Virus record (IMG/VR): IMGVR_UViG_3300032265_001462
Span: 1-22,197 of that record
DNA: 22,197 nucleotides
Direction: 5' to 3' (one strand)
DNA from: a virus
In this document: positions 13,501-20,040 of the stretch, piece by piece
Numbering within the stretch: the first letter of the stretch is position 1
Layout: each line of letters starts with the position of its first letter
Translations under genes and position numbers: made by a program
The notes under the pieces: generated by a model
The model's input: the letters and a program-made list of their open reading frames with translations, nothing else
The model's database searches: none
Told to the model about the DNA's origin: nothing

Positions 13501-16414
13501 CTCCTGTAATTCCTGACAATGTCATATTTCTAATGCCAGACCCGTTGCGCACATAAAACATGTTAGCTGTTGAGTATCCACCCACAATAAGGATACTATT
13601 AAAATTAGCAGGATAGCTAACGGTATATATTCCGGCTCCGCCGGGAGTACCTGAAACTTGCGCTGTAATTTGTGTTGGCAATGTACAAACAGGACTACTA
13701 ATGTACATACCAATTGAAATTGGATTGCTGCCACTAACCATAGAAGTTACAGTTAGTATTGTACCTGCGCCGCTACTTCCGTTATTAATAGATCCGTTAA
13801 AGCTAGAAATTATTGGAGATGGCTGAACTATTGTAGTTCTTAATTCGTCTCCGACCAGTGCTGTGTTTTCTGGCACACTAATAGGAAGTATCTCTTGGTA
13901 AGTTCCTGTTTTAATAAAAATTGTAGCTGTCAATCCTTGATTTGCTGGAGGAATGTTTGCGGTAGTTTGATTTGTTAACGCATATATTATAATATTTGTT
14001 AAATTTGTAATCAATGCAGATGCACTTGTTTCTGCTGTATAACTAAGATTAATAGTTTGATTAATTACAGAACCTACAACCGATGGTGTTCCTCCTATAA
14101 ATGTATCAACTACATTACTTAAAAAAGATACGCTACTTGTTGACACAGTAGAAACAGTGTATGTTCCATTATAAGTAGTTGGAATTACTCCACTTACTGT
14201 TATAGTTTCGCCTATTGAAAAAAGTTCAGTAATTTGTGTAGCAAACGATATTACAACTTGTGATCCCGATGATGTTATATTTGTTATTGCCAATGATGTT
14301 GAAGATACATTATTAAGTGATTGATAGCTTGTTGTCGGGGCTGTGTTACTAATAGCTTTTAATAATAATGATTGTAGATAATTTAAAGCTGCTATAAAAT
14401 AAGGCATTTCACTTGCTACATTTGCATTAATAAAAGTATTAGTTCCAGGAATAAAATATGCAGCTGCTGAAGCAACTGTTTGACTGTTTCCGCCTCTTCC
14501 CATGTCGTAAACAAGTGCATCTACAATATATTCAGCATCACGTTGTGTTTTTTGAGGATCGTATAACGAATTAGTTGTAAAAGGACTTAAATTATTTTTA
14601 TTTTGATAAATCATCCAGTTATACATTTCTGCTACAGCCCATGCTTTATTGGCTTTTAGCAAATAGTTGGCATTTGTATACAATGTACCAGCAGCAACTT
14701 GGGCACAAGCATATGCAATAGTTTTCCATGGAGAATTTATAGTGGTGCCGTTAGTAAGGCTATCAGTTCCTGTAGTATTGGATACATAGTACACACCTGG
14801 TACAGCACCAAAGTTAGACCAAGACGGATCTGTTCCTGTTGATTTTAAAACATTGCCGTATGTACCAATTAATAAAGCTGATGCTGGATTAGATGACGCA
14901 TATACTGGTATGTCTCCAATTGTTAATAATCCATCAAATTCATCGCCTTGCACCAGTGTTTTCCACCATGTACTAGACGAACCAGTATTATTTGGAGTAT
15001 TTACTACCGACGCAACGTGGCCAAGTACACACTCAAAACTTGTTCCCTTATAAGAAACTACATCACCGATAGCATATCTGGTAGATATTGTCCAAATATT
15101 TTTCCAAAATCTACCAGGTACTAGTATAGACCAGTAATCGGTATTTGTTGGCTCCATTATACTCCAATTAGCATCTGCACCTGTGGTTGGTATATTATTT
15201 AAGTTACCGCTTGCTTTGCTAATAAAAGTAAAATTGTTATATGTTACTACTGCACCTACTGGATAAGTGGTTGAAGAGACCCATGGTCCTGATGTTGCAC
15301 TAGAATCAGCTGTTGCAACATATAGATAACCATTTCTTCTTACCAACGATCCAACTTTATAAGATATTGTGTTAGACCATTCACCTTGTACATTATATTG
15401 TTGTGTTAATAATAACCAATTGGCACTACTAGTGCTTGGTATATTTCCTGTATTGTTTGATATTTTGCTTGTATAAGTGTAACCGCCGTAACGTACTACA
15501 TCGCCTAATTGATAGGTAGTTCCTATGACCCATGCATTTACAAATTCTTGGCCTGGAGTATATAGTGTCCAGTTTGAAGGATTAAATGTAGATGTTGATA
15601 CATGATATGTACTGCAAATCCAAGCATTGGCACCATATGTAATTACGTCATTTGCTTTATAACGATAACTTGATCCGTTGTAAGTTGACAAATATTGAAT
15701 ACCGTTGTGTACTACTGTCCACTTGCTTAAATCATTTTCAAGACCTAAATATGTGGGTGTTGTGTAGGTAGCACTAGTATGCCCAGTAGTACAACGATAT
15801 AGTATACCACCGTAACGTACTAAATCGTTAGCCTTATATGATGTTGTTGGAGTCCAGTCTGTTTTCCAATCATCTGAAACACTAAATGTTGCCCATGATG
15901 ATAAATTTAATTCTAAGCCGCCTGATGGAGGTAATGCTGTTGCAGCACTGATATGTGCTGTTGTACAAATGTACAAGGTACCTCCGTAGCGTACTACATC
16001 TTTGACTTTGTATTGCGTACTAACAGTCCAAACAGATTTCCAAGATTCTGTAATTGCATATGCTGTCCATGAACTTTGATTAGCTTCAAGGCCGCCTGCG
16101 GATGCTAGCGAAGCTGAGCTTGCACTAGTATGATTTGTTGAACATATATAAACTATTCCACCGTAATTTACTATATCACCTGTTGAGTATATGGTGTTAG
16201 TGGTCCATGTATTTTTCCATGTATATCCATCAAACCATAGACTCCAATATGCACTGGCAAGGTCTGTATTAAAATTAGAAGTTGCAGTATTACCAATTAG
16301 ACAAACATAACTTTTTCCGCCGTACTGTACAATATCATCTTTAGTATAAGATGTAGATGCAACCCATGGGCCTTTCCATGTAAATCTAATTCTGCTTATT
16401 TGAAATTCAGTCAT
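10598..16414 (-). CDS. Giant fibre-like virion protein (1938 aa), paralogue of the 2605-aa protein
   Basis: This protein has the same plan as its downstream neighbour. Residues about 8-470 hold nine CBM-like repeats (for example 'YKVKDVVRYGGTLYICTTAH'). A beta-helix-like body follows, with 'PWKTIAYACAQV' near residue 562 and 'GTYQEILPISVPENTALVGD' near 837. Residues about 987-1105 are the best-conserved core, more than 80% identical to the paralogue by eye, with 'GIGCWCTGS'. Residues 1303-1590 carry seven Asp-box-like repeats, and 1750-1872 the conserved phage block ending 'VPTQKAIKAYL'. It lacks the four large insertions of the paralogue. The start is ATG, with a modest AAGAG ribosome site. 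Tandem duplication followed by divergence is the simplest origin. It is probably a tail-fibre or tail-associated structural protein; neither the exact place in the virion nor the receptor can be read from sequence. Confidence 0.9.
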   Translation of the reverse strand: MTEFQISRIRFTWKGPWVASTSYTKDDIVQYGGKSYVCLIGNTATSNFNTDLASAYWSLWFDGYTWKNTWTTNTIYSTGDIVNYGGIVYICSTNHTSASSASLASAGGLEANQSSWTAYAITESWKSVWTVSTQYKVKDVVRYGGTLYICTTAHISAATALPPSGGLELNLSSWATFSVSDDWKTDWTPTTSYKANDLVRYGGILYRCTTGHTSATYTTPTYLGLENDLSKWTVVHNGIQYLSTYNGSSYRYKANDVITYGANAWICSTYHVSTSTFNPSNWTLYTPGQEFVNAWVIGTTYQLGDVVRYGGYTYTSKISNNTGNIPSTSSANWLLLTQQYNVQGEWSNTISYKVGSLVRRNGYLYVATADSSATSGPWVSSTTYPVGAVVTYNNFTFISKASGNLNNIPTTGADANWSIMEPTNTDYWSILVPGRFWKNIWTISTRYAIGDVVSYKGTSFECVLGHVASVVNTPNNTGSSSTWWKTLVQGDEFDGLLTIGDIPVYASSNPASALLIGTYGNVLKSTGTDPSWSNFGAVPGVYYVSNTTGTDSLTNGTTINSPWKTIAYACAQVAAGTLYTNANYLLKANKAWAVAEMYNWMIYQNKNNLSPFTTNSLYDPQKTQRDAEYIVDALVYDMGRGGNSQTVASAAAYFIPGTNTFINANVASEMPYFIAALNYLQSLLLKAISNTAPTTSYQSLNNVSSTSLAITNITSSGSQVVISFATQITELFSIGETITVSGVIPTTYNGTYTVSTVSTSSVSFLSNVVDTFIGGTPSVVGSVINQTINLSYTAETSASALITNLTNIIIYALTNQTTANIPPANQGLTATIFIKTGTYQEILPISVPENTALVGDELRTTIVQPSPIISSFNGSINNGSSGAGTILTVTSMVSGSNPISIGMYISSPVCTLPTQITAQVSGTPGGAGIYTVSYPANFNSILIVGGYSTANMFYVRNGSGIRNMTLSGITGVLQSPNIYRTSRPNAGAYVSLDPGTGPTDTSVWIFRKSPYVQNVTTFGTACVGMKIDGTLHNGGNKSIVANDFTQVLSDGIGCWCTGSGALTELVSVFTYYNAVGYLADAGGRIRATNGNCSYGTYGAIAEGYDNTEIPLTPVVNNRATQAQVAEVFAGQAQNKILALEFSNFGQNYTTASYSFTGAGVGVSVIADEFRDNAIFETRITGTSIAAGGNGYITAGNNAQGGTSSTILFASNDQNLPANYLGMRVFITSGTGVGQYGYIQSYNTSTKTATIYADSTSLAGWDNILPGTPVASTLDSTTVYSIEARVVFSDPAYTSTAGILPIASSWSSIVYSNGYYVSVDQSGNSLYSTNGTSWTSTFINAAVYTSLAAGKISGITYFITVAAGATTVAYSTTPGVWIQSTLPISDLWSSVAFGNNKFIAIGATYTAFSTTGTVWVQNGSLPSTTNWCGVVYGSGPATWVAVAGQSISTTTAAYSTNDGGTWTLTTMPVSAVWTSVSYGNGRFVAIASGGTVSAYSFDGITWIASNGLPSTQNWSKVSYAQGLFFAVALSSTIGATSQDGLNWITRLLPQVSNWVGIAFGNPTINGVITPRWIAITGGAGQSTSLTSIITAGATARGRTVVASGKISSIRMWEPGSGYSSTPTATITDPNIALSSGTAATTLCRTATGVLGNPSFTNRGNGYQTSTTKCTLTGDGFADSYQISSYLTLNNLTALPAIGSNLVITGISTVYKIVLNYTSLVNGVATLQITPDIDRSISPVHGQGVTIRQQYSQVRLTGHDFLLIGTGNFSSTNYPNVDTTTANETFQTVENNTGRVFYTSTNQDGNFNVGGLFGVQQASGIVTLAASVVNIGGITSLTLLGSPNITVNSFSTDSYFLQNSDVVVPTQKAIKAYLSRNIANGGSNAFTALLTAGVTAIGNQRIYNTTGGSVKMAKKVLITKGINGNMPAMTMFLKSGFDFT
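10799..11167 (-). other. Conserved C-terminal phage block of the 1938-aa protein
   Basis: This codes for 'QVRLTGHDFLLIGTGNFSST', 'GRVFYTSTNQDGNFNVGGLF' and 'VVPTQKAIKAYL', matching the block at 2918-3292 in the paralogue. Both proteins then end with a short beta-rich tail (LTAGV ... GINGNMPAMTMFL against LTAGV ... GIDGMPLAFNFLL). Confidence 0.7.
11645..12508 (-). other. Seven Asp-box-like repeats (probable beta-propeller) in the 1938-aa protein
   Basis: Seven units match the pattern in the paralogue: WSSIVYSNGYYVSV, YTSLAAGKISGITYFITV, WSSVAFGNNKFIAI, WCGVVYGSG ... WVAV, WTSVSYGNGRFVAI, WSKVSYAQGLFFAV and WVGIAFGN ... WIAI. Most end in S-x-x-G-x-x-W. Units 5-7 are closest to those of the 2605-aa protein. 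Blade 1 is continuous here. Confidence 0.65.
14697..14731. repeat. 35-bp perfect direct repeat, copy 2
   Basis: Identical to 8673-8707; see that entry. It lies in the equivalent place of the 1938-aa gene. Confidence 0.8.
15005..16393 (-). repeat. Array of nine carbohydrate-binding-like repeats (1938-aa protein)
   Basis: Nine units share the core W-x-x-x-T-x-Y-x-x-x-D-[VI]-V-x-Y-G-G-x-x-Y-x-C. Examples are 'YSTGDIVNYGGIVYICSTNH' and 'YKANDLVRYGGILYRCTTGH'. Units 7 and 8 are closely packed and have lost Cys. The protein has one more unit than the paralogue, at the place where that one carries inserted module A. Binding to a surface glycan is inferred from CBM5/12-like spacing. Confidence 0.65.
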
Positions 16415-16440
16415 TGTTTATCTCTTGTTAATTAGTAGTT

Positions 16441-16797
16441 TTATACACCTGTTGGGTATGAATATGCTTGATTAACTCTAGCTACAAATTGCCCAGTAGT
16501 TTGATCTAAATAATAGTTAATATTGGCGTCAGCCCATCGATATTGTTCGTAATTTAAATTACCAAATACTAAATTATGATTAACATCTCTGCCTTCAAAA
16601 AAATCCACGCCTTCAGCAAATTGTATAAAATTATTTGCAGAATCACCTGCATTGTTAATTGTTACAGAATCGCTTCCTTGGATCATATCAACTTTTTGAA
16701 TGTATAAATCGCCTGCGTCAGTTCTACGCAAACCGTAAAAGTATCGAGGTGTTCCACCTAATAGTCCACTTGAATTATCTTGTCCAATATAGCTCAT
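16441..16797 (-). CDS. Conserved small virion-region protein of T4-like marine phages (118 aa), function unknown
   Basis: This 118-aa protein starts 'MSYIGQDNSSGLLGGTPRYF' and has 'YGLRRTDAGDLYIQKVD', 'DSVTINNAGDSANNF', 'EGVDFFEGRDVNHNLVFGNL' and 'NYEQYRWADANINYYLD'. I recognise this arrangement (R-R-T-D-x-G-D-L ... F-x-E-G-V-D-F-F-E-G-R-D ... L-N-Y-E-Q-Y-R-W) from uncharacterised proteins in the structural regions of marine T4-like phages, but I know of no assigned function. It is more acidic and less repetitive than its neighbours. The start is ATG with AAGGA eight bases upstream; it begins 11 nt after the 115-aa gene ends and precedes the giant genes by 26 nt, so it is probably co-transcribed with them. 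Confidence 0.8.
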   Translation of the reverse strand: MSYIGQDNSSGLLGGTPRYFYGLRRTDAGDLYIQKVDMIQGSDSVTINNAGDSANNFIQFAEGVDFFEGRDVNHNLVFGNLNYEQYRWADANINYYLDQTTGQFVARVNQAYSYPTGV

Positions 16798-16808
16798 AAT
16801 TTTATTCC

Positions 16809-17156
16809 TTAACTAATCTCTACCCAGCTCATTACTACATCTAAACTATTATCTGTATTAGCTGTCATAACAACAGCCGTACTAGCTGCTAATATTAATT
16901 TTTCGCCACCGTTGATAACTCTTAAACTTTGATAAGGAGGTACTATAATATTGCGCAAGTAATATGCTGTAGTTGCAACACCAAATCCGCCACCATTTGG
17001 ATCAGTAAGTTTTATGCTAATTGTTACAGGATCAGCTGTTATGTTTGTAACGCTCATACCAATAATAGTAGTCGTGGCTGATGCATTTGATGTTAACACC
17101 GTAGTAGGTGTTGTACCTAAATTTGCCGCTAATACATTTTTAAAAACTGATGTCAT
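16809..17156 (-). CDS. Small beta-rich structural protein (115 aa), function unknown
   Basis: I do not recognise a named family. The protein begins 'MTSVFKNVLAANLGTTPTTV' and continues with 'IIGMSVTNITADPVTISIKL', a 'YYLRNIIVPPYQSLRV' strand-turn, 'GGEKLILAAST' and a final 'LDVVMSWVEIS'. This order of beta elements resembles the 114-aa protein at 20041-20385, which also ends in a V-S-W strand, and more weakly the 107-aa protein at 2395-2718. The start is ATG, with GGA in the upstream gene's end region; only six bases separate it from the stop of the 355-aa gene, which suggests coupled translation. It may be a small decorating or connector protein, but nothing in the sequence proves this. Confidence 0.75.
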   Translation of the reverse strand: MTSVFKNVLAANLGTTPTTVLTSNASATTTIIGMSVTNITADPVTISIKLTDPNGGGFGVATTAYYLRNIIVPPYQSLRVINGGEKLILAASTAVVMTANTDNSLDVVMSWVEIS

Positions 17157-17162
17157 TATTCT

Positions 17163-18230
17163 TTATCCAAATGTTAAAACTGTTGCAATTCCAATATCAG
17201 ATGCTGCACTACTAGTTATGCCTCCGTTATTTCCCGCAACACTAGCCCATGCAGCACCGTTATAAACTTCTACTCCTTGACTCACGGTATTAAATCGAAT
17301 CATACCAATCTCATCTAAGATAAGCGGAGGTCTATTAGCATTATCTCCGACCGGTATAACTAAACCATACGATCCACCAAATTTATAATACCCGTTGCCA
17401 GTTGAAACAAAATTAGTAACAGCACCTATTACAGTGTTTGTAATATTATTATTACTAAAAGCTAAATTACTTAAAACTACGTTTCCGGCACCGTTAGGCG
17501 TTAAATTAATATCGGTGTCAGTTGTATATGTACTTATCGTATTTCCAGTGATTTCTAAATCCGAAGTTTTTAAATCGGATGTGGCAACAGAAGTACTGTT
17601 AATACTACTAGAATTAACTGTATCTACGTATACATTTTTCCAAGTTAGACTTGCTGATCCTAGACTATAAGTGTTATTTGCACTGGGTAAAATATCGCTG
17701 TTAACTTCAGCATCAAATGTTACAGTATCGGTAGATTGGTTACCCAACTGAATATTACCGCTAGATCCGCCATCTGCTGTAATATTACCGGTTACATGTA
17801 AATCGCCAGTTATTAAAGTATTAGAATTTAAATTTACAAACCCAGTGCCACTAGGACTAATGTTTATATCAGTATTTGTACCAGTACTACTAATATTATT
17901 TGTAGCAATATTTAAATTGCCCACACTAATCTTACCTTGATAAACTACGGCATTCGTACCGCTAGGAGTAAGATTAATTGTGTTATTAGAACTACTTAGA
18001 GTATTACCACTAAAGGTAAAAGTGGCTAGTTTAGCATTTGTTGTTGCTATTAAATTGGTAGTACGGATCGTGCCATTGACATCTAAATCGTATTGTGGCG
18101 AAGCTGTGTTAATACCGACACGGCTATTATTAACATCTAAGTAAAGAAGGCTCGTCTCAAAAGCTAAATCTACTCCGTCGCGAAGCAAATTGTCTTTTAA
18201 GAGCGGACCCGAAATTCGACCAACAGCCAT
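17163..18230 (-). CDS. GRISGPLL-type virion structural protein (355 aa), paralogue of the 363-aa protein
   Basis: Residues 4-54 hold the conserved start 'GRISGPLLKDNLLRDGVDLA', 'FETSLLYLDVNNSRVGIN' and 'SPQYDLDVNG', which I know from structural proteins of T4-like cyanophages. The middle is built from beta-repeat units such as 'SGTGFVNLNSNTLITGDLHV' and 'TVTFDAEVNSDILPSANNTY', a style common in phage fibre shafts. The end has 'VIPVGDNANRPPLILDEIGM' and 'IRFNTVSQGVEVYNGAAWAS'. The upstream 363-aa protein has the same layout. The start is ATG with GGGAG five bases before it. This is the first gene after the perfect late promoter and its structured leader, so it heads a separate late transcript. 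A fibre or tail-associated structural role is likely; its exact location in the virion is unknown. Confidence 0.85.
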   Translation of the reverse strand: MAVGRISGPLLKDNLLRDGVDLAFETSLLYLDVNNSRVGINTASPQYDLDVNGTIRTTNLIATTNAKLATFTFSGNTLSSSNNTINLTPSGTNAVVYQGKISVGNLNIATNNISSTGTNTDINISPSGTGFVNLNSNTLITGDLHVTGNITADGGSSGNIQLGNQSTDTVTFDAEVNSDILPSANNTYSLGSASLTWKNVYVDTVNSSSINSTSVATSDLKTSDLEITGNTISTYTTDTDINLTPNGAGNVVLSNLAFSNNNITNTVIGAVTNFVSTGNGYYKFGGSYGLVIPVGDNANRPPLILDEIGMIRFNTVSQGVEVYNGAAWASVAGNNGGITSSAASDIGIATVLTFG

Positions 18231-18357
18231 TTACGCTCCCGTATACCCCGTGTTTCACGGTTAACCTAGTTTGAGATCACTCTCGCATCCTTTCGGCTCT
18301 TTGTCGGTTTACCACAGTTGAATATCGTAGAACTTTGGTCAAGCTCTACAGTAATAG
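18231..18357 (-). ncRNA. Candidate structured 5' leader RNA of the 355-aa gene
   Basis: The message from the late promoter would have a leader of about 120 nt, while most other gaps here are under 50 nt. A hand count gives about 49% GC over 18231-18316, above the surrounding genes. Three hairpins can be read on the minus strand: a 9-bp stem at 18327-18349; GAGA-GUGA-UCUC, with a GNRA loop; and CCGUG-AAA-CACGG just before the ribosome site. The last can alternatively pair upstream: UGUGGUAAACC with GGUUAACCGUG, with three wobbles and one mismatch. No known riboswitch or ribozyme core was recognised. Confidence 0.45.
18327..18349 (-). other. 9-bp hairpin at the 5' end of the leader
   Basis: The arms GUAGAGCUU and AAGUUCUAC pair over nine positions around a GACCA loop. 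One pair is G.U on the minus strand and would be an A/C mismatch in the opposite RNA, which fits a minus-strand transcript. It begins only a few bases after the expected late-promoter start point, as expected for a 5' stabilising hairpin (inference). Confidence 0.55.
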
Positions 18358-18365
18358 TATTTATA
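18358..18365 (-). promoter_or_regulatory. T4-type late promoter (TATAAATA)
   Basis: Perfect match to the T4 late promoter octamer, lying in the one long intergenic gap and 127 nt before the next start codon. In T4 this element is read by the host polymerase with the phage sigma-like gp55 and clamp-linked gp33. Transcription would start a few bases downstream, near 18350. Confidence 0.75.
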
Positions 18366-18374
18366 GGATTTTGG

Positions 18375-19466
18375 TTATAATCCTAGCATAAGGGTATAAA
18401 TTAGTACTTCCTCTGAGTAAGTCGTTTGATTAGCAATATTTTGAGGAGGACCTTGCCAGCTGATCCAGCCGTTATCTGTTGTGTATACTTGTCCAGTACT
18501 AAGTGTCGGATTAAAACGTATAGTTCCAATTTCAGGAATATAATTTGTAGCATCGCCTAGTGGAATTACTACCGCACCAATATCGCCCGTTGTAAATTTA
18601 TAAAGACCTTTTATAGGTAGATTAGAAGATTGTGAAAATGTGAATACAGTTCCTGATGTATTATTAACTGTATTATCTTTAAATGTTAAAAAATTATTTA
18701 AATTTACTACGCCAGATCCGTTAGGACTAAACACAACTGAACTATCAGGAGTTTTATTATAGATTGTATTGTTTTGAATTAATAAAGATCCTGCTGTGAT
18801 ATTATTACTAGATACATTAGTTGTTTGTGTGAGTGTAGCAAGCACTGTATTAGAATATAATCTTAACCAGTTGTTTGTATTGGAACCTAAACTATAACCT
18901 TCACCTGATAGTGTGTTACCATCTTCTGATGGTAAAATATCACTATTAACTTCTGCTCCAAATGTTACAGTATCTGTATTGCTGTCACCTAGAGTAATAT
19001 TTCCGTCAAATGTAATATTTCCAGTAACTCCTAAAGTTCCTGATATTAAAGTATTTGAGTTTAAGTTTATACTACCGGTTGCTGTAAAATTAATATCGTC
19101 GCTTGTAAACGTACTTTGTATATAGGTTGTATTAAAATTTAAATTAGCAGTACTTAATGTCGGAACAACAATTGTAGGGTCGCTAGACTGGTCAGGAGAT
19201 ATAGTAATTGACCCAGTTGTAGCACTTATAGTGTTAGTATTGACAACAAAGTTGGCAAAATCAGCTTCGGTATCAATTCGTACTGTTGGGGCATTCGTGG
19301 TACTGTTTACAAAAAGATCAGTTGTAGGAGAGTTAAAATTAATACCAATGCGATTATTGGTAACATCAAAATATAAAAGATTTGTTTCAAATGCGAGATC
19401 AATTCCGTTACGCTTTAGATTATCTGCTAATAACGGACCGCTTATTCTACCTAGTTCTCGCCCCAT
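18375..19466 (-). CDS. GRISGPLL-type virion structural protein (363 aa)
   Basis: The N-terminus 'MGRELGRISGPLLADNLKRN' and 'GIDLAFETNLLYFDVTNNRI' matches that of the 355-aa paralogue downstream. Beta-repeat units follow: 'ATGSINLNSNTLISGTLGVT', 'GNITFDGNITLGDSNTDTVT' and 'FGAEVNSDILPSEDGNTLSG'. Near the C-terminus are 'AVVIPLGDATNYIPEIGTIR' and a 'GWISWQGPP' segment. The shared unit order points to a fibre-shaft-like structural protein. It has one of the strongest ribosome sites in the window (AAGGAG, six bases before ATG). It begins 15 nt after the 185-aa gene and ends just before the late promoter. The C-terminal ~20 residues (TTYSEEVLIYTLMLGL) do not align with the paralogue. Confidence 0.85.
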   Translation of the reverse strand: MGRELGRISGPLLADNLKRNGIDLAFETNLLYFDVTNNRIGINFNSPTTDLFVNSTTNAPTVRIDTEADFANFVVNTNTISATTGSITISPDQSSDPTIVVPTLSTANLNFNTTYIQSTFTSDDINFTATGSINLNSNTLISGTLGVTGNITFDGNITLGDSNTDTVTFGAEVNSDILPSEDGNTLSGEGYSLGSNTNNWLRLYSNTVLATLTQTTNVSSNNITAGSLLIQNNTIYNKTPDSSVVFSPNGSGVVNLNNFLTFKDNTVNNTSGTVFTFSQSSNLPIKGLYKFTTGDIGAVVIPLGDATNYIPEIGTIRFNPTLSTGQVYTTDNGWISWQGPPQNIANQTTYSEEVLIYTLMLGL

Positions 19467-19481
19467 GGTAGACTCCTTGTA

Positions 19482-20039
19482 TTACTGGTCAAAACCATGT
19501 AATACAGTAACAACTTTTCCTAGTGGAACTGGACTACTGAAGAATATATAATATCCTGCTGTGTATGCTCCTGGATGATGTATGGTGGGCGCTGGGTTTT
19601 GTACTATTGTATAGTTTGTTACGCTTATTTGAATAACAGTTTCAACAATAACTAAAATATTTTTAGCCATTTGTACCATGTCCCAAGTCATATCGCTTTG
19701 TGTACTTGCATATGAAATAGGGGACGGATTTAGTGGGCCAAAATAAACTTCAACAGCGTCACCTGTACCAATCGTTTGTTGTGTAATTAAACCAGGTTCT
19801 TTAAATCTTAAACTTCTCCAAGTTCCGCTTTGATATACTTGTACTTGATTATGGTCAACATTATAACGCATCATTCCATTTACTGGATTGCCTGGAATTT
19901 GTGCATCTGTGCCTTGCGGTAATACTAGACTACCAGAGTTTCTAGGATTAACATAGACATTGGCATCGGCCGCATCTGAGTATACCGTTGTACTTTGCGG
20001 AATTCTACGATTTATATTTTGACGCTTGAGATATCGCAT
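19482..20039 (-). CDS. Conserved virion-region protein of T4-like marine phages (185 aa)
   Basis: I recognise the general sequence but no proven function. It begins 'MRYLKRQNINRRIPQSTTVY' and then shows 'YVNPRNSGSLVLPQGTDAQI', 'NPVNGMMRYNVDHNQVQVYQ' and 'SGTWRSLRFKEPGLITQQTI'. It ends 'VPLGKVVTVLHGFDQ'. Proteins of this type sit among structural genes in marine T4-like phages. The 'P-V-N-G-M-[MI]-R-Y-N ... V-x-V-Y-x-x-x-x-W' stretch is also a common phage fibre motif and has a counterpart at the end of the GRISGPLL proteins. Its ATG follows the TAA of the 114-aa gene by one base and has only a weak ribosome site, so translational coupling to that gene is likely. Confidence 0.8.
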   Translation of the reverse strand: MRYLKRQNINRRIPQSTTVYSDAADANVYVNPRNSGSLVLPQGTDAQIPGNPVNGMMRYNVDHNQVQVYQSGTWRSLRFKEPGLITQQTIGTGDAVEVYFGPLNPSPISYASTQSDMTWDMVQMAKNILVIVETVIQISVTNYTIVQNPAPTIHHPGAYTAGYYIFFSSPVPLGKVVTVLHGFDQ

Positions 20040-20040
20040 G

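Noticed and set aside
13522-13734. Minus-strand 70-codon frame inside the 1938-aa gene
   Set aside because: It overlaps a well-supported paralogous coding region in a different frame, and no ribosome site was seen.
18231-18357. Leader as a tRNA, hammerhead or known riboswitch
   Set aside because: No cloverleaf or T-loop, no CUGANGA plus GAAA core, and no conserved box of the common riboswitches could be found by eye; only an undefined structured leader is claimed.
18595-18602. TATAAATT on the minus strand as a late promoter
   Set aside because: It is within the 363-aa coding region, has one mismatch in the octamer, and is explained by the codons there.
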